From: Actinokineospora pegani
Lineage (GTDB): Bacteria > Actinomycetota > Actinomycetes > Mycobacteriales > Pseudonocardiaceae
Reading direction: 5' to 3'
Length of the DNA: 46,082 nt
NCBI RefSeq assembly: GCF_009745975.1
Contig: NZ_WHOL01000082.1
Location: forward strand, 1-46,082
Both the position numbers and the translations under genes were made by a program. Within the stretch, counting starts at the first letter, position 1. Every line of letters begins with the position of its first letter. The notes beneath the pieces were generated by a model. The model ran no database searches. It saw only the letters and a list, made by a program, of their open reading frames with translations, and was not told the DNA's origin. Shown here one piece after another: positions 14,038-21,829 of this stretch.

Positions 14038-14424
14038 CTAGGAGGCCTTGGCCGGGCTGGCCGACGCCGTGCTCGTCGACGAGCCGGACGATGTCGAAGC
14101 CGACGAGCCCGATCCGGTCGACGAGGACGCGGCCGAGTCCGCCGACTTCGTGGCGGTCGAGGAGGACTCCGAAAACTTCTCGGTCTTCTCGGTCTTCACG
14201 GCCTTCTCGGACTTCGCGGCCTCGCCCGTCGCGGGCGTCGTCGAGCTCGACCGGCTGTCGTTGCGGTAGAAGCCGCTGCCCTTGAACACCACGCCGATGG
14301 AGCCATACAGCTTGCGCAGCTTGCCTGCGCACTCCGGGCACTCGGTCAGCGAGGCGTCCGAGAAAGACTGCACCGCCTCGAAGCGGTGCTCGCATGCCGT
14401 ACAGGCGTACTGGTACGTGGGCAC
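14038..14424 (-). CDS. ruc: FmdB-type zinc ribbon protein with Ser-rich tail, homolog of chaperone Ruc
   Basis: 128 residues. A zinc ribbon (C8xxC11 and C29xxC32, in YACTACEH and CPECAGK) and VVFKGSGFYRND are FmdB-family hallmarks. The tail from about residue 58 is almost only Ser, Thr, Ala and Lys/Glu, so disordered. This matches Rv0991c/Ruc of M. tuberculosis, an oxidation-activated chaperone, and the gene is in the same place beside 5-FCL. GTG 14424 was chosen because VPTYQYAC is the family start and GGAGGG lies about 9 nt upstream. A CIRCE operator lies 20 nt upstream, implying HrcA control. Confidence 0.87.
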   Translation of the reverse strand: MPTYQYACTACEHRFEAVQSFSDASLTECPECAGKLRKLYGSIGVVFKGSGFYRNDSRSSSTTPATGEAAKSEKAVKTEKTEKFSESSSTATKSADSAASSSTGSGSSASTSSGSSTSTASASPAKAS

Positions 14425-14443
14425 GGGCGCTATCCCTCCAACA

Positions 14444-14470
14444 CTGGCACTCATCAGGTGAGAGTGCTAA
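14444..14470 (-). promoter_or_regulatory. CIRCE heat-shock operator (HrcA site)
   Basis: CTGGCACTC, 9-nt spacer, GAGTGCTAA. The right arm is the exact CIRCE consensus and the left differs from TTAGCACTC at two bases; spacing is canonical. It is 20 nt upstream of the ruc start, between ruc and 5-FCL. Confidence 0.88.
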
Positions 14471-14527
14471 CACATGATTCTGCGACACCATCCGCCCGGC
14501 GCGCAAACATAGTGGCGGCACGTCACA

Positions 14528-15163
14528 TCAGCCCAGCTTGAGCAGCCCTCGACCGGGGGTCAGCACCGCGGTCATCGTCACGTCGTGCTGCTCGGCGGGC
14601 AGCACGTCGAACAGCTCCGGGTCCCGCACGACCGCCACCAGGGGCGTGTCCTGCGCCGCCCCGACCAGCGACCGGTCGTAGTACCCGGCGCCGCGCCCGA
14701 GCCGGGTGCCCGACCGGTCCACCGCCAGCGCGGGCACCAGCACCACGTCGGCGATGCGCAGCGCCATCTCGCCCAGCCGCTCCCCGATCGGCTCGCGCAG
14801 CCCGTAGGGCCCCGACCGCAGGTACTCCCGGCCGTCGTACCAGGCCCAGTCCAGCGGCCCCCGGCCGCTGACGATCGGCAGCAGCACCCGCACCCCGGCC
14901 TCGGCCACCTCGTCGAGCATCTGCACCGACCCCGGCTCCGACCCGATCGGCACGTAAGCGCACAGCGTCTGCCCCCGCCGGACCACCCGCCCGCTGGTCA
15001 ACTGGGCTGTGAGCTGCATCGCCTCGCTGAACCGGGTGGCCGCGGGCACGCGCCTGCGGTGCGCGAGGAGGGCGCGGCGCCATTGGTCCTTGGTCCACGC
15101 GCGCGTCGCTTCGAGATCACTCCCAGGGCCGGACACACCAGTGAGGTTAGGCTCCCTGTCCAT
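14528..15163 (-). CDS. 5-formyltetrahydrofolate cyclo-ligase
   Basis: 211 residues; converts 5-formyl-THF plus ATP to 5,10-methenyl-THF. KDQWRRALLAHRRRV is the N-terminal substrate/ATP region, RGQTLCAYVPIGSEPGS and IVVPALAVDRSGTRLGRGAGYYDRSL are represented at about 56-72 and 136-165, the latter being the metal/nucleotide loop. ATG 15163 shares the palindrome CATG (15161-15164) with the galU start on the other strand; GTG 15136 is an alternative that would leave a normal gap. Same divergent arrangement as Rv0992c/galU. Confidence 0.88.
   Translation of the reverse strand: MDREPNLTGVSGPGSDLEATRAWTKDQWRRALLAHRRRVPAATRFSEAMQLTAQLTSGRVVRRGQTLCAYVPIGSEPGSVQMLDEVAEAGVRVLLPIVSGRGPLDWAWYDGREYLRSGPYGLREPIGERLGEMALRIADVVLVPALAVDRSGTRLGRGAGYYDRSLVGAAQDTPLVAVVRDPELFDVLPAEQHDVTMTAVLTPGRGLLKLG
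15148..15153 (+). promoter_or_regulatory. leaderless -10 box for galU
   Basis: TAGGCT, 8 nt before ATG 15162. Confidence 0.5.
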
Positions 15164-16046
15164 GAGCGCGTCCACCGCATTCACCACCGCCATAGTGCCC
15201 GCAGCAGGCCTCGGGACCCGTTTCCTGCCCACCACCAAGGCCGTCCCCAAGGAGCTGCTGCCGGTCGTGGACACCCCCGGCATCGAGTACGTCGCGGCCG
15301 AGGCCGCGGAAGCCGGGGCATCACGCCTGGTCATCGTCACGTCACCGGGCAAGGAGTCGGTCGCCGACTACTTCCGCCCGCGCCCGGAGCTGGAGGCCAC
15401 GCTCGAGGAACGCGGCAAGACCGCGCTGCTGGACAAGGTGCGCCGCGCCCCCGGCCTGCTCGCGGTGGAGACCGCGCTGCAGGAGAAGGCGCTCGGCCTC
15501 GGCCACGCCGTCGGCTGCGCCGAGCCCAACCTCACCGACGCCGACGAGGCCGTGGCCGTGCTGCTGCCCGACGACCTGGTCCTGCCCACCGGCGTGCTGG
15601 CCCGGATGGCCGCCGTGCGCGCGGAGAAGGGCGGCACCGTGCTGTGCGCCTTCGACATCCCCAAGTCCGAGATCTCCGCCTACGGCGTCTTCGACGTCGA
15701 GGACACCGGCGACGACGACGTCAAGAAGGTCAACGGCATGGTGGAGAAGCCGCCAGCCGACCAGGCCCCGTCGACCTTCGCCGCGGCCGGCCGCTACCTG
15801 CTCGACCGGGCGATCTTCGACGCGCTCAAGCGGATCACCCCGGGCGCGGGCGGCGAGCTGCAGCTCACCGACGCCATCGCCCTGCTGATCGCCGAGGGCC
15901 ACCCCGTGCACGTGGTCGTGCACCGGGGCGGACGGCATGACCTGGGCAATCCTGGGGGTTTCCTGCGTGCCGCCGTGGACTTTGCCCTCGACCATCCGGA
16001 GTATGGGCCCAGCCTCCGCGAGTGGCTGCGCGCGCGGATCGGCTAG
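15162..16046 (+). CDS. galU: UTP-glucose-1-phosphate uridylyltransferase
   Basis: 294 residues; makes UDP-glucose from UTP and glucose-1-phosphate for trehalose and cell-wall sugars. IVPAAGLGTRFLPTTKAVPKELLPV is present near residues 11-35, with the UTP-binding GLGTRFLPxTK; VLLPDDLV, YGVFDVED and VNGMVEKP follow in order, and the ribose/sugar region GGELQLTDAI is near 229-238. ATG 15162 gives the standard start. It heads a rightward run galU-glp-rimJ-glpR with short gaps, the same order as Rv0993-Rv0996. Confidence 0.95.
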   Translation: MSASTAFTTAIVPAAGLGTRFLPTTKAVPKELLPVVDTPGIEYVAAEAAEAGASRLVIVTSPGKESVADYFRPRPELEATLEERGKTALLDKVRRAPGLLAVETALQEKALGLGHAVGCAEPNLTDADEAVAVLLPDDLVLPTGVLARMAAVRAEKGGTVLCAFDIPKSEISAYGVFDVEDTGDDDVKKVNGMVEKPPADQAPSTFAAAGRYLLDRAIFDALKRITPGAGGELQLTDAIALLIAEGHPVHVVVHRGGRHDLGNPGGFLRAAVDFALDHPEYGPSLREWLRARIG

Positions 16047-16074
16047 AGGGACACAGGACGGCACGGGGTAGGCG

Positions 16075-17298
16075 ATGAGGTCAGTCGACGAGCAACTGAG
16101 CCGGGCGCTGGCCGCCGCGGTGCGCCCGGCGCCGGTGCGGGTGGCGATCTCCGAGGCGCAGGGTCTGCTCTGCGCGGAGGAGGTCGTCGCCGAGCGCTCG
16201 CTGCCAGGGTTCGACCAGGCCGCGGTGGACGGGTACGCGGTGCGCAGCATCGACACCCAGCCCGCCAACGGCGGGGAGGTGCAGCTACCGGTCGTCGGCG
16301 AGATCGCCTCCGGGTCCCGGCAGCCGCGCAGGCTCCAGCCCGGCCAGGCGGTCCGGGTGGCCACCGGTGCCCCGCTGCCCACCCTCGCCGACGCCGTGCT
16401 GCCGCTGGGCTTCACCGACGGCCACCACGCCAAGGTCACCGTGCACACCCCGGTCCCTTCCGCGGCCTACGTCCGGCGGACCGGGGAGGACGTGCAGACC
16501 GGCGACGTCGCGGTGCGCCGCGGCTCGATCATCGGCTCGGCCCAGGTCGGCCTGCTCGCCGCCGTCGGCCGGTCCAAGGTGCTCGTCTACCCCAGGCCCC
16601 GGGTGTCGGTGATCTCCGTCGGCGACGAGCTCGTCGACGTCGACCGCACCCCGGGCCAGGGGCAGGTCTACGACGTCAACTCCTACGCGCTGGCCGCCGC
16701 GGCCCGCGACGCGGGCGCCGAGGTCAGCCGGGTCGGCATCGTCTCCAGCGACGTCAAGCGGTTGCGCGAGGTCGTCGAGGGCAGGCTGAACCAGTCCGAG
16801 ATCGTGGTGATCTCCGGCGGGGTCGGCGGCGAGCTGGCCGAGGAGGTCCGCTCGGCGATCGCCGAGCTGGGCGACGTCGACATGACCAGGGTCGCCATGC
16901 ACCCCGGCTCGGTGCAGGGCTTCGGCCGCCTGGGCCAGGACGCGGTCCCGACGTTCCTGCTGCCGGGCAACCCGATGAGCGCCCTGGTGGTGTTCGAGGT
17001 CATGGTCCGCCCGCTGATCCGCGCCACCCAGGGCAAGCGCAACCCGCACCGCCGCGTCGTCGGCGCCCGGCTGCTCTCGCCGCTGACCTCGACCAAGGCC
17101 CGGCGCGGCTTCGTGCGCGGGCAGCTCCTGCGCGACGAGACCAACGGCGAGTACCTCGTGCAGCCGCTCGGCCAGTCCGGCTCGCACCTGCTGGCGTCGC
17201 TGGCCGAGGCCAACTGCCTGGTCCTGGTCGACGAGGACACCGTCGAGATCTCCGTGGGCCAGGAGGTCCAGGTCAGCTTCCTCGCGCAGCGCGGGTAG
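16075..17298 (+). CDS. glp: gephyrin-like MoeA family protein, likely Glp
   Basis: 407 residues of the MoeA/gephyrin E-domain family (molybdopterin molybdotransferase fold). SLPGFDQAAVDGYAVR near residue 41 is the family signature, VRVATGAPLPTLADAVLP the next block, VSVISVGDELVD and DVNSYALAAAARDAG the molybdopterin-binding domain, and PTFLLPGNPMSALVVFEV the C-terminal motif. In Corynebacterium glutamicum a MoeA paralog called Glp at this kind of locus binds FtsZ and a membrane receptor, GlpR; a GlpR-like gene lies two genes downstream. VISGGVGGE replaces the usual TTGGVSVGE-type loop, so MoeA catalysis may be altered. Start ATG 16075, 28 nt after galU. Confidence 0.85.
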   Translation: MRSVDEQLSRALAAAVRPAPVRVAISEAQGLLCAEEVVAERSLPGFDQAAVDGYAVRSIDTQPANGGEVQLPVVGEIASGSRQPRRLQPGQAVRVATGAPLPTLADAVLPLGFTDGHHAKVTVHTPVPSAAYVRRTGEDVQTGDVAVRRGSIIGSAQVGLLAAVGRSKVLVYPRPRVSVISVGDELVDVDRTPGQGQVYDVNSYALAAAARDAGAEVSRVGIVSSDVKRLREVVEGRLNQSEIVVISGGVGGELAEEVRSAIAELGDVDMTRVAMHPGSVQGFGRLGQDAVPTFLLPGNPMSALVVFEVMVRPLIRATQGKRNPHRRVVGARLLSPLTSTKARRGFVRGQLLRDETNGEYLVQPLGQSGSHLLASLAEANCLVLVDEDTVEISVGQEVQVSFLAQRG

Positions 17299-17345
17299 CG
17301 CGTGCCGCACACGACGGGGTGGTCTCGGCGGAGGGGGCTGGGCCG

Positions 17346-17999
17346 GTGGTGAGCCAGCAGGCGCTGGGCAGGCACCCGGGCTGGCCCGCCACGCTGGGGC
17401 CGGTGCGCGTGCCGTCCGGCCAGGTGGCGCTGCGCGGGCCGCGCCTGCTCGACGCCGCCGCGTGGAGCAGGGCCAGGATGCGCGACCACGCCTACCTGGA
17501 GAACTGGGAGCCCACGACCCCGGGCACCTGGGCCGAGCGCAACGGCCAGTTCGCCTGGCCCTCGCAGTGGTCGGCGCTGCGGTCGCTGGCCAGGCGCGGG
17601 ATGTCGCTGCCGTTCGTGATCACCGTCGACGGCGCGCTGGCGGGCCAGCTCACCATCGGCAACGTCGTGCGCGGGGCGCTGTGCTCGGCCTGGGTGGGCT
17701 ACTGGGTCACCTCCGCGCAGGCCAGGGGCGGGGTGGCCACGGCAGCGGTCGCGCTGGCTGTCGACCACTGCTTCCAGCGCGCGGGCCTGCACCGGATCGA
17801 GGCCACCGTGCGCCCGGAGAACGCGGCCAGCCTGCGGGTGCTGGAGAAGCTGGGCTTCCGGCACGAGGGCCTGTTCCGCCGCTACCTCGACGTCGCCGGG
17901 GACTGGCGCGACCACCTCTGCCTGGCGCTGACGGTCGAGGACGCGCCCAAGGGCCTGGTCAACGGACTCGTGGCGGACGGCAGGGCGACCTTGGCGTGA
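17346..17999 (+). CDS. rimJ: RimJ/RimL-type GNAT acetyltransferase
   Basis: 217 residues. GNAT fold: VGYWVTSAQARGGVATAAVALAVDHCF carries the acetyl-CoA loop (Q/RxxGxA-like), HRIEATVRPENAASLRVLEKLGFRHEGLFRRYLD follows, both split across about 117-182. This is the RimJ/RimL subgroup that acetylates protein N-termini; the actual substrate is unknown. GTG 17346 is preferred over GTG 17319 because GGAGGGGG lies just upstream. Same position as Rv0995 between moeA and glpR. Confidence 0.87.
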   Translation: MVSQQALGRHPGWPATLGPVRVPSGQVALRGPRLLDAAAWSRARMRDHAYLENWEPTTPGTWAERNGQFAWPSQWSALRSLARRGMSLPFVITVDGALAGQLTIGNVVRGALCSAWVGYWVTSAQARGGVATAAVALAVDHCFQRAGLHRIEATVRPENAASLRVLEKLGFRHEGLFRRYLDVAGDWRDHLCLALTVEDAPKGLVNGLVADGRATLA

Positions 18000-18169
18000 T
18001 CTCCGGCAATAACCCGAAGTACTTGTTTAATGCGGCCCGTTACGGGGAATGGTCGACCGGCGACAACCCGAACGGGCGAGTTACTCCGGCGCGCCTCCGT
18101 CGCACGTGTGACTGTTGTGACTAACGTGGCGTACGAAGTCCTCGGAGCAAGTCAAGGGGGGTGCCGGGC

Positions 18170-18949
18170 ATGCCGACTTCACTGATCGTGGTCGCGTTGG
18201 TGGTCGCATGGCTGGTCGTGCTCGTCCCGATGGTCGTGCGCAAGCGGCAGGAGATCGCCAGGACCGCCGACTCCACTCTCGCCTCACGTGTGGTCCGCAG
18301 CGGGTCGGCGGTCGACGCCGCGCCCGAGACCGACAGCACCCGGGAGGACCTCGCCGTGGAGCGCACCATGGACCGGATCGAACCCGAGGAAGACGGCTTC
18401 ACCTACACCGACGACTTCGCCGAGGACCCGGAGGAGTTCGCCGAGTCCCGCAGGCACCGCCCCGGCCGCGGCGGCTTCGACCCGGACGCCGCCGCGCGCG
18501 CCGCCAAGGCCAAGTACTCCTTCCGGCAGCGGGTCGTGCTCTTCACGATCCTGGCCGCCCTGGTGACCCTCGTGGCCGCCCTCGTCGCCTCCCCTGTCCT
18601 GTGGATCGCCCACGGCGCGGTCGACCTCGCCTTCATCGGCTACCTCACCTACCTGCGCCGCCAGGTGCGCATCGAGGAGGAGGTGCGCCAGCGCCGCTAC
18701 GCCCGCATGGTCGCTGCCGTCGCTGTCCGCCGCTCCCACGCCCACCCGGTCGAACCCGACCTCGACGACACCGAGGACATCGACGACGTCGACTTGGAGT
18801 ACGAGGAGCCCCGCCGCACCCCGGTCAAGGCCGTTCCCCGCCTCGTCCACCCCGGCGCCAACGCCGTCGACCTCGACGACGAAGACCCCTGGTTCGACGA
18901 GCTGGGCGACCCCGGTCTGCTGCCGTACCGACGGGCCGTGGGGGAGTAG
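18170..18949 (+). CDS. glpR: membrane protein GlpR-like (Rv0996-type)
   Basis: 259 residues. One helix at the extreme N-terminus (about 4-22, LIVVALVVAWLVVLVPMVV), an acidic soluble region (about 25-115), then two adjacent helices (about 122-160, VLFTILAALVTLVAALVASP and LWIAHGAVDLAFIGYLTYL), a basic stretch (RRQVRIEEEVRQRRYARM) and an acidic tail rich in Asp/Glu. Position and helix arrangement match Rv0996 and the C. glutamicum Glp receptor GlpR, which links Glp and FtsZ to the membrane. ATG 18170 follows GGGGGG by about 9 nt; GTG 18161 is an in-frame alternative. Confidence 0.78.
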   Translation: MPTSLIVVALVVAWLVVLVPMVVRKRQEIARTADSTLASRVVRSGSAVDAAPETDSTREDLAVERTMDRIEPEEDGFTYTDDFAEDPEEFAESRRHRPGRGGFDPDAAARAAKAKYSFRQRVVLFTILAALVTLVAALVASPVLWIAHGAVDLAFIGYLTYLRRQVRIEEEVRQRRYARMVAAVAVRRSHAHPVEPDLDDTEDIDDVDLEYEEPRRTPVKAVPRLVHPGANAVDLDDEDPWFDELGDPGLLPYRRAVGE

Positions 18950-18957
18950 GCACCCGC

Positions 18958-18988
18958 TTGTCGTCCGTGCTCGGGGGGCTGATACGCT
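18958..18988 (+). promoter_or_regulatory. candidate tRNA promoter
   Basis: TTGTCG at 18958-18963 and TACGCT at 18983-18988 with a 19-nt spacer; the predicted start is about 10 bases before the mature tRNA. Confidence 0.45.
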
Positions 18989-19004
18989 CTTCGAGCACGA
19001 ACAA

Positions 19005-19077
19005 GGGGCTGTAGCGCAGTTGGTAGCGCGTCTCGTTCGCATCGAGAAGGTCAGGGGTTCGATTCCCCTCAGCTCCA
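19005..19077 (+). tRNA. tRNA-Ala(CGC)
   Basis: A 73-nt cloverleaf without encoded CCA. Acceptor GGGGCTG pairs with CAGCTCC and contains the G3-U70 wobble that identifies alanine tRNA. The anticodon loop TTCGCAT gives anticodon CGC at 19038-19040 (codon GCG). The T arm AGGGGTTCGATTCCCCT is canonical. A factor-independent hairpin follows. Confidence 0.96.
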
Positions 19078-19100
19078 CAACAGGTTGACTATGTGTTCTC

Positions 19101-19131
19101 GAAACCCTCGCCGCGTATTGGCGGGGGTTTC
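19101..19131 (+). terminator. hairpin terminator after tRNA-Ala
   Basis: GAAACCCTCGCC pairs with GGCGGGGGTTTC (one T-G wobble) around a 7-nt loop. It lies between the tRNA and the convergent TetR gene and could serve both. Confidence 0.75.
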
Positions 19132-19148
19132 GCCTCTTCTACCCCACT

Positions 19149-19787
19149 TCAACTTTGGGGTGACCTCAGGTAGGCAAGCGCTATTTCCGTCGTCTCGGTC
19201 GCCCAAGTGTCCCAGGACAAGCCGTCGGGCCACAGGTGGGAGGTGGCGGCGCGGTGCACGCAGGAGCCGATGATGGTTCGGGCGACCATCGCGCAGGCCT
19301 GTGGGCCGTCCGGTCGGGGGATCTCCTTGGTGCACAGGTGTGCGGCAGCGGCGAAGGCCTGCTGGATGCCGGCCAGCGCCTCCATGCCGCGTCCGCGTCC
19401 GTCCGCGCTTTGGCCGTCCAGCAGTTCTGGGAAGATTCGGCCGTGGCGCGAGAAGGTGTGTGCCAGGGCCAGGGTGAAAGCTCCTATTGTCGCTTTCAGT
19501 TCGGGTGCCGCCGAGTGGAGTGCCTCCTCGACGCTGGTTTCCAGGTGTCCGAGCAGTTGGTCTTTGACGGCGTACAGCAGCCGCTCTTTGCTTGAGAAGC
19601 GGCGGTAGATCGCCCCCACCGACACCTCCGCCCGCTCGGCGACCGCCGCGATGGTGAACCTCTCGGACCCTTGAGTGGCCAGCACGTACTCGGCGGCGGC
19701 GAGGACCTTCTGCAAGGAAGCGCGACTGCGCGCTTGTTGAGGGGGGCTGAACCCCTGCTCGACACGCTGCTGACTCACCGTTCGCAC
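19149..19787 (-). CDS. TetR-family transcriptional regulator
   Basis: 212 residues. An N-terminal helix-turn-helix at about 24-66 (FTIAAVAERAEVSVGAIYRRFSSKERLLYAV), followed by a helical ligand domain of normal length. GTG 19787 is preferred, with AGAGG about 4 nt upstream; GTG 19778 is also possible. It is divergent from the wzt gene with 95 bp between them and may control it; no clear palindrome was seen. The ligand cannot be guessed. Confidence 0.85.
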   Translation of the reverse strand: MRTVSQQRVEQGFSPPQQARSRASLQKVLAAAEYVLATQGSERFTIAAVAERAEVSVGAIYRRFSSKERLLYAVKDQLLGHLETSVEEALHSAAPELKATIGAFTLALAHTFSRHGRIFPELLDGQSADGRGRGMEALAGIQQAFAAAAHLCTKEIPRPDGPQACAMVARTIIGSCVHRAATSHLWPDGLSWDTWATETTEIALAYLRSPQS

Positions 19788-19882
19788 ACTACCTCTGGTT
19801 CTCAAGGGGCTTGGCCGTCGCGTCGATGCGAATGGTAATATGCATTCGCATCCGATCTCAAGGCGATGGGAAGGCCGCAAGT

Positions 19883-20638
19883 ATGGTGAGCATCGAGGTG
19901 CGAGGCGCCTACGTCGATTTCCCGATCTTCGACGCTAAGACCCGGTCGCTGAAGAAGCAGGTCCTCGGCAAGGTCGGCGGCAAGATCGGCACAGGGGCGA
20001 AGGTCCCGATCATCGAAGCCCTGCAGGACATCACCCTCAGCCTCGGTGAGGGCGACCGGGTCGGTCTGGTCGGGCACAACGGCGCGGGCAAGTCGACTCT
20101 CCTGCGGATGCTGTCGGGCATCTACGAGCCGACGCGGGGTAGCACCAGGGTGGTCGGCAAGGTCGCGCCTGTGTTCGACCTCGGCGTCGGCCTGGACCCC
20201 GAGGTCTCCGGTCGTGAGAACATCCTGATCCGGGGGTTGTTCCTGGGTATGACCCGCAAGCAGATGGAAAAACGGATGGACGACATCGCGGAGTTCACCG
20301 AGCTCGGCGACTACTTGAACCTGCCGCTGCGCACCTACTCCGCTGGGATGCGGGTGCGGCTCGCCCTCGGCGTGGTGACAACCATCGACCCCGAGATCCT
20401 GATCCTCGACGAGGGCCTCGGCGCGATTGACGCCGCTTTCCTCGCCAAAGCTCGAGAACGTCTCGTTGACCTCGCTCGACGCTCCGGCCTTCTCGTGTTC
20501 GCGTCCCACTCCGACGAGCTGCTGGCCGAGCTGTGCACCACTGCCATCTGGATGGACGAGGGCCGGATCCGGATGACCGGCTCTCTGGGCGACGTCTTGG
20601 CGCACTACAAGGGCAGGGTCATGGCGGGCAACGCTTAG
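19883..20638 (+). CDS. polysaccharide (galactan-type) ABC exporter ATPase Wzt/RfbE
   Basis: 251 residues; the ATPase of a polysaccharide exporter. The N-terminus VRGAYVDFPIFDAKTRSLKK closely resembles RfbE (Rv3781), assigned to galactan export in mycobacteria. Walker A GHNGAGKST, a YSAGM signature and Walker B LILDEGLGAIDAAF are intact, then the H-loop FASHSDE. ATG 19883 was chosen over the upstream ATGs at 19811 and nearby because homology starts there. It should work with the Wzm permease downstream, but that gene has lost its 5' end. The codon bias is somewhat less GC-rich than its neighbours. Confidence 0.88.
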   Translation: MVSIEVRGAYVDFPIFDAKTRSLKKQVLGKVGGKIGTGAKVPIIEALQDITLSLGEGDRVGLVGHNGAGKSTLLRMLSGIYEPTRGSTRVVGKVAPVFDLGVGLDPEVSGRENILIRGLFLGMTRKQMEKRMDDIAEFTELGDYLNLPLRTYSAGMRVRLALGVVTTIDPEILILDEGLGAIDAAFLAKARERLVDLARRSGLLVFASHSDELLAELCTTAIWMDEGRIRMTGSLGDVLAHYKGRVMAGNA

Positions 20639-20963
20639 GGCGTGTCCGCGACGAGAGTGGCTGCGTGCACATCCTCGACGTACCGCCCCTCCACCATGAG
20701 CTGCTGGAGCCAGGCATCTCCGTCCCCGCAGGTAAATCGGTGGAAGACGTCCCGGAAGGCGGCGCGGACGCCTGGGGCCATCCGCGCTCCGTCGCCGCAC
20801 ACGTACACCTTGGCGCCGCGTTCCAGCAGCGCCCACACCTCCTCGGCCTCGGCGGCGATGCGGTGTTGGACGTACAGGTGGCCGTTCTCGGGTTCCAGGC
20901 TGAACGTGGGCCGCATCGACATCCAGTTCCGCCAGGTGCAGGTAGTCCAGCTCGCGCCCGTCT
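20635..20963 (-). pseudogene. 3' remnant of a CYP102-like P450 reductase (FAD/NADPH end)
   Basis: In the antisense direction 20635-20935 encodes SMRPTFSLEPEN, then YVQHRIAAEAEEVWALLERG and YVCGDGARMAPGVRAAF, WLQQLMVEGRYVEDV, which is the C-terminus of the NADPH-binding domain of self-sufficient P450s (P450 BM3 type). Upstream of that, ELDYLHLAELD reads in another frame, so there is a frameshift, and homology stops at about 20963. Only about 110 of over 1000 residues remain. It separates wzt from wzm and replaces the 5' end of wzm, so it is a rearrangement scar. Confidence 0.72.
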
Positions 20964-21777
20964 TGGCTGGCAGGACATTAAGCAGCGGTACCGCCGTTCG
21001 GTGATCGGACCGTTCTGGATCACCATCAGCCAGGCGGTCATCGCGCTGGGGCTGGGTCTGTTGTATTCGCAACTGTTCAACTCGCCTGTCCAGGTGTTCC
21101 TCCCGTATGTGGCAACCGGTTTCATCTTGTGGGGGTTCATCAACGGTTGCCTCGCCGAGGGGATGGAGACGTTCATCGCCAACGAGGGGTTGATCAAGCA
21201 GCTTCCGGCCCCGTTGAGCGTGTACATGCTGCGCACGGTGTGGCGGCAGACGCTGCTGCTGGCACATAACATGATCGTTTTCGTCGGCATCGTCGCCATC
21301 TTCTTCAGCGCACTGGACATCCCCTACTCGTTGGGTGATGCCAACGGTCTCTGTGCAGGTTCCGGGTTCTGCCACCCTGGATTGAGCTGGAGTGCGCTGC
21401 TCGCTGTTCCTGGCTTCGTCCTGCTGGCGCTCAACGCGGGCTGGGTGACGTTGCTGCTGGGCATCGTCTCAGCCCGGTTCCGCGACATCCCGCAGGTGGT
21501 CAACTCACTGACCCAGTTGCTGTTCTACGCCACGCCGATCGTCTGGCCGGTGGACCAGTTGCTGATGGGCGGTGCCCGGGACAACGTCTCGTGGGCGCTC
21601 CCGATCATCCAGCTGAACCCGCTGTACCACTTCATGCAGATTGTGCGGGCACCCCTGCTCGGGCAGACGTTCACGCTGGGCAACTGGATCGTGGTCGGCT
21701 CCGTTACCGTCGTTGGCTGGGCGCTCGCAGTCGTAGCCATGCGCAACTACCGAGACCGCGTCTCATACTGGGTGTGA
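20962..21777 (+). pseudogene. 5'-truncated ABC-2 polysaccharide exporter permease Wzm
   Basis: Permease of an ABC-2 polysaccharide exporter, expected partner of the Wzt at 19883. Homology starts abruptly at LGWQDIKQRYRRSVIGPFW, normally preceded by about 30-50 residues, and then continues with about six helices to the end (RNYRDRVSYWV). Upstream, the same frame is open but encodes only the antisense of the P450 remnant and has no plausible start or SD close by. Nearest in-frame starts lie within the remnant, so any product would carry a foreign leader. Probably inactive, although the rest of the gene has no stop codons. Confidence 0.72.
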
Positions 21778-21829
21778 AGCTCGTTGATCGAGCTGCCCAC
21801 TATTCGCCGGGAGGATGGGCACTCGGCGT

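Noticed and set aside
20533-20961. In-frame N-terminal extension of the Wzm permease
   Set aside because: It is the antisense of wzt and of the P450 reductase remnant and resembles no permease N-terminus.
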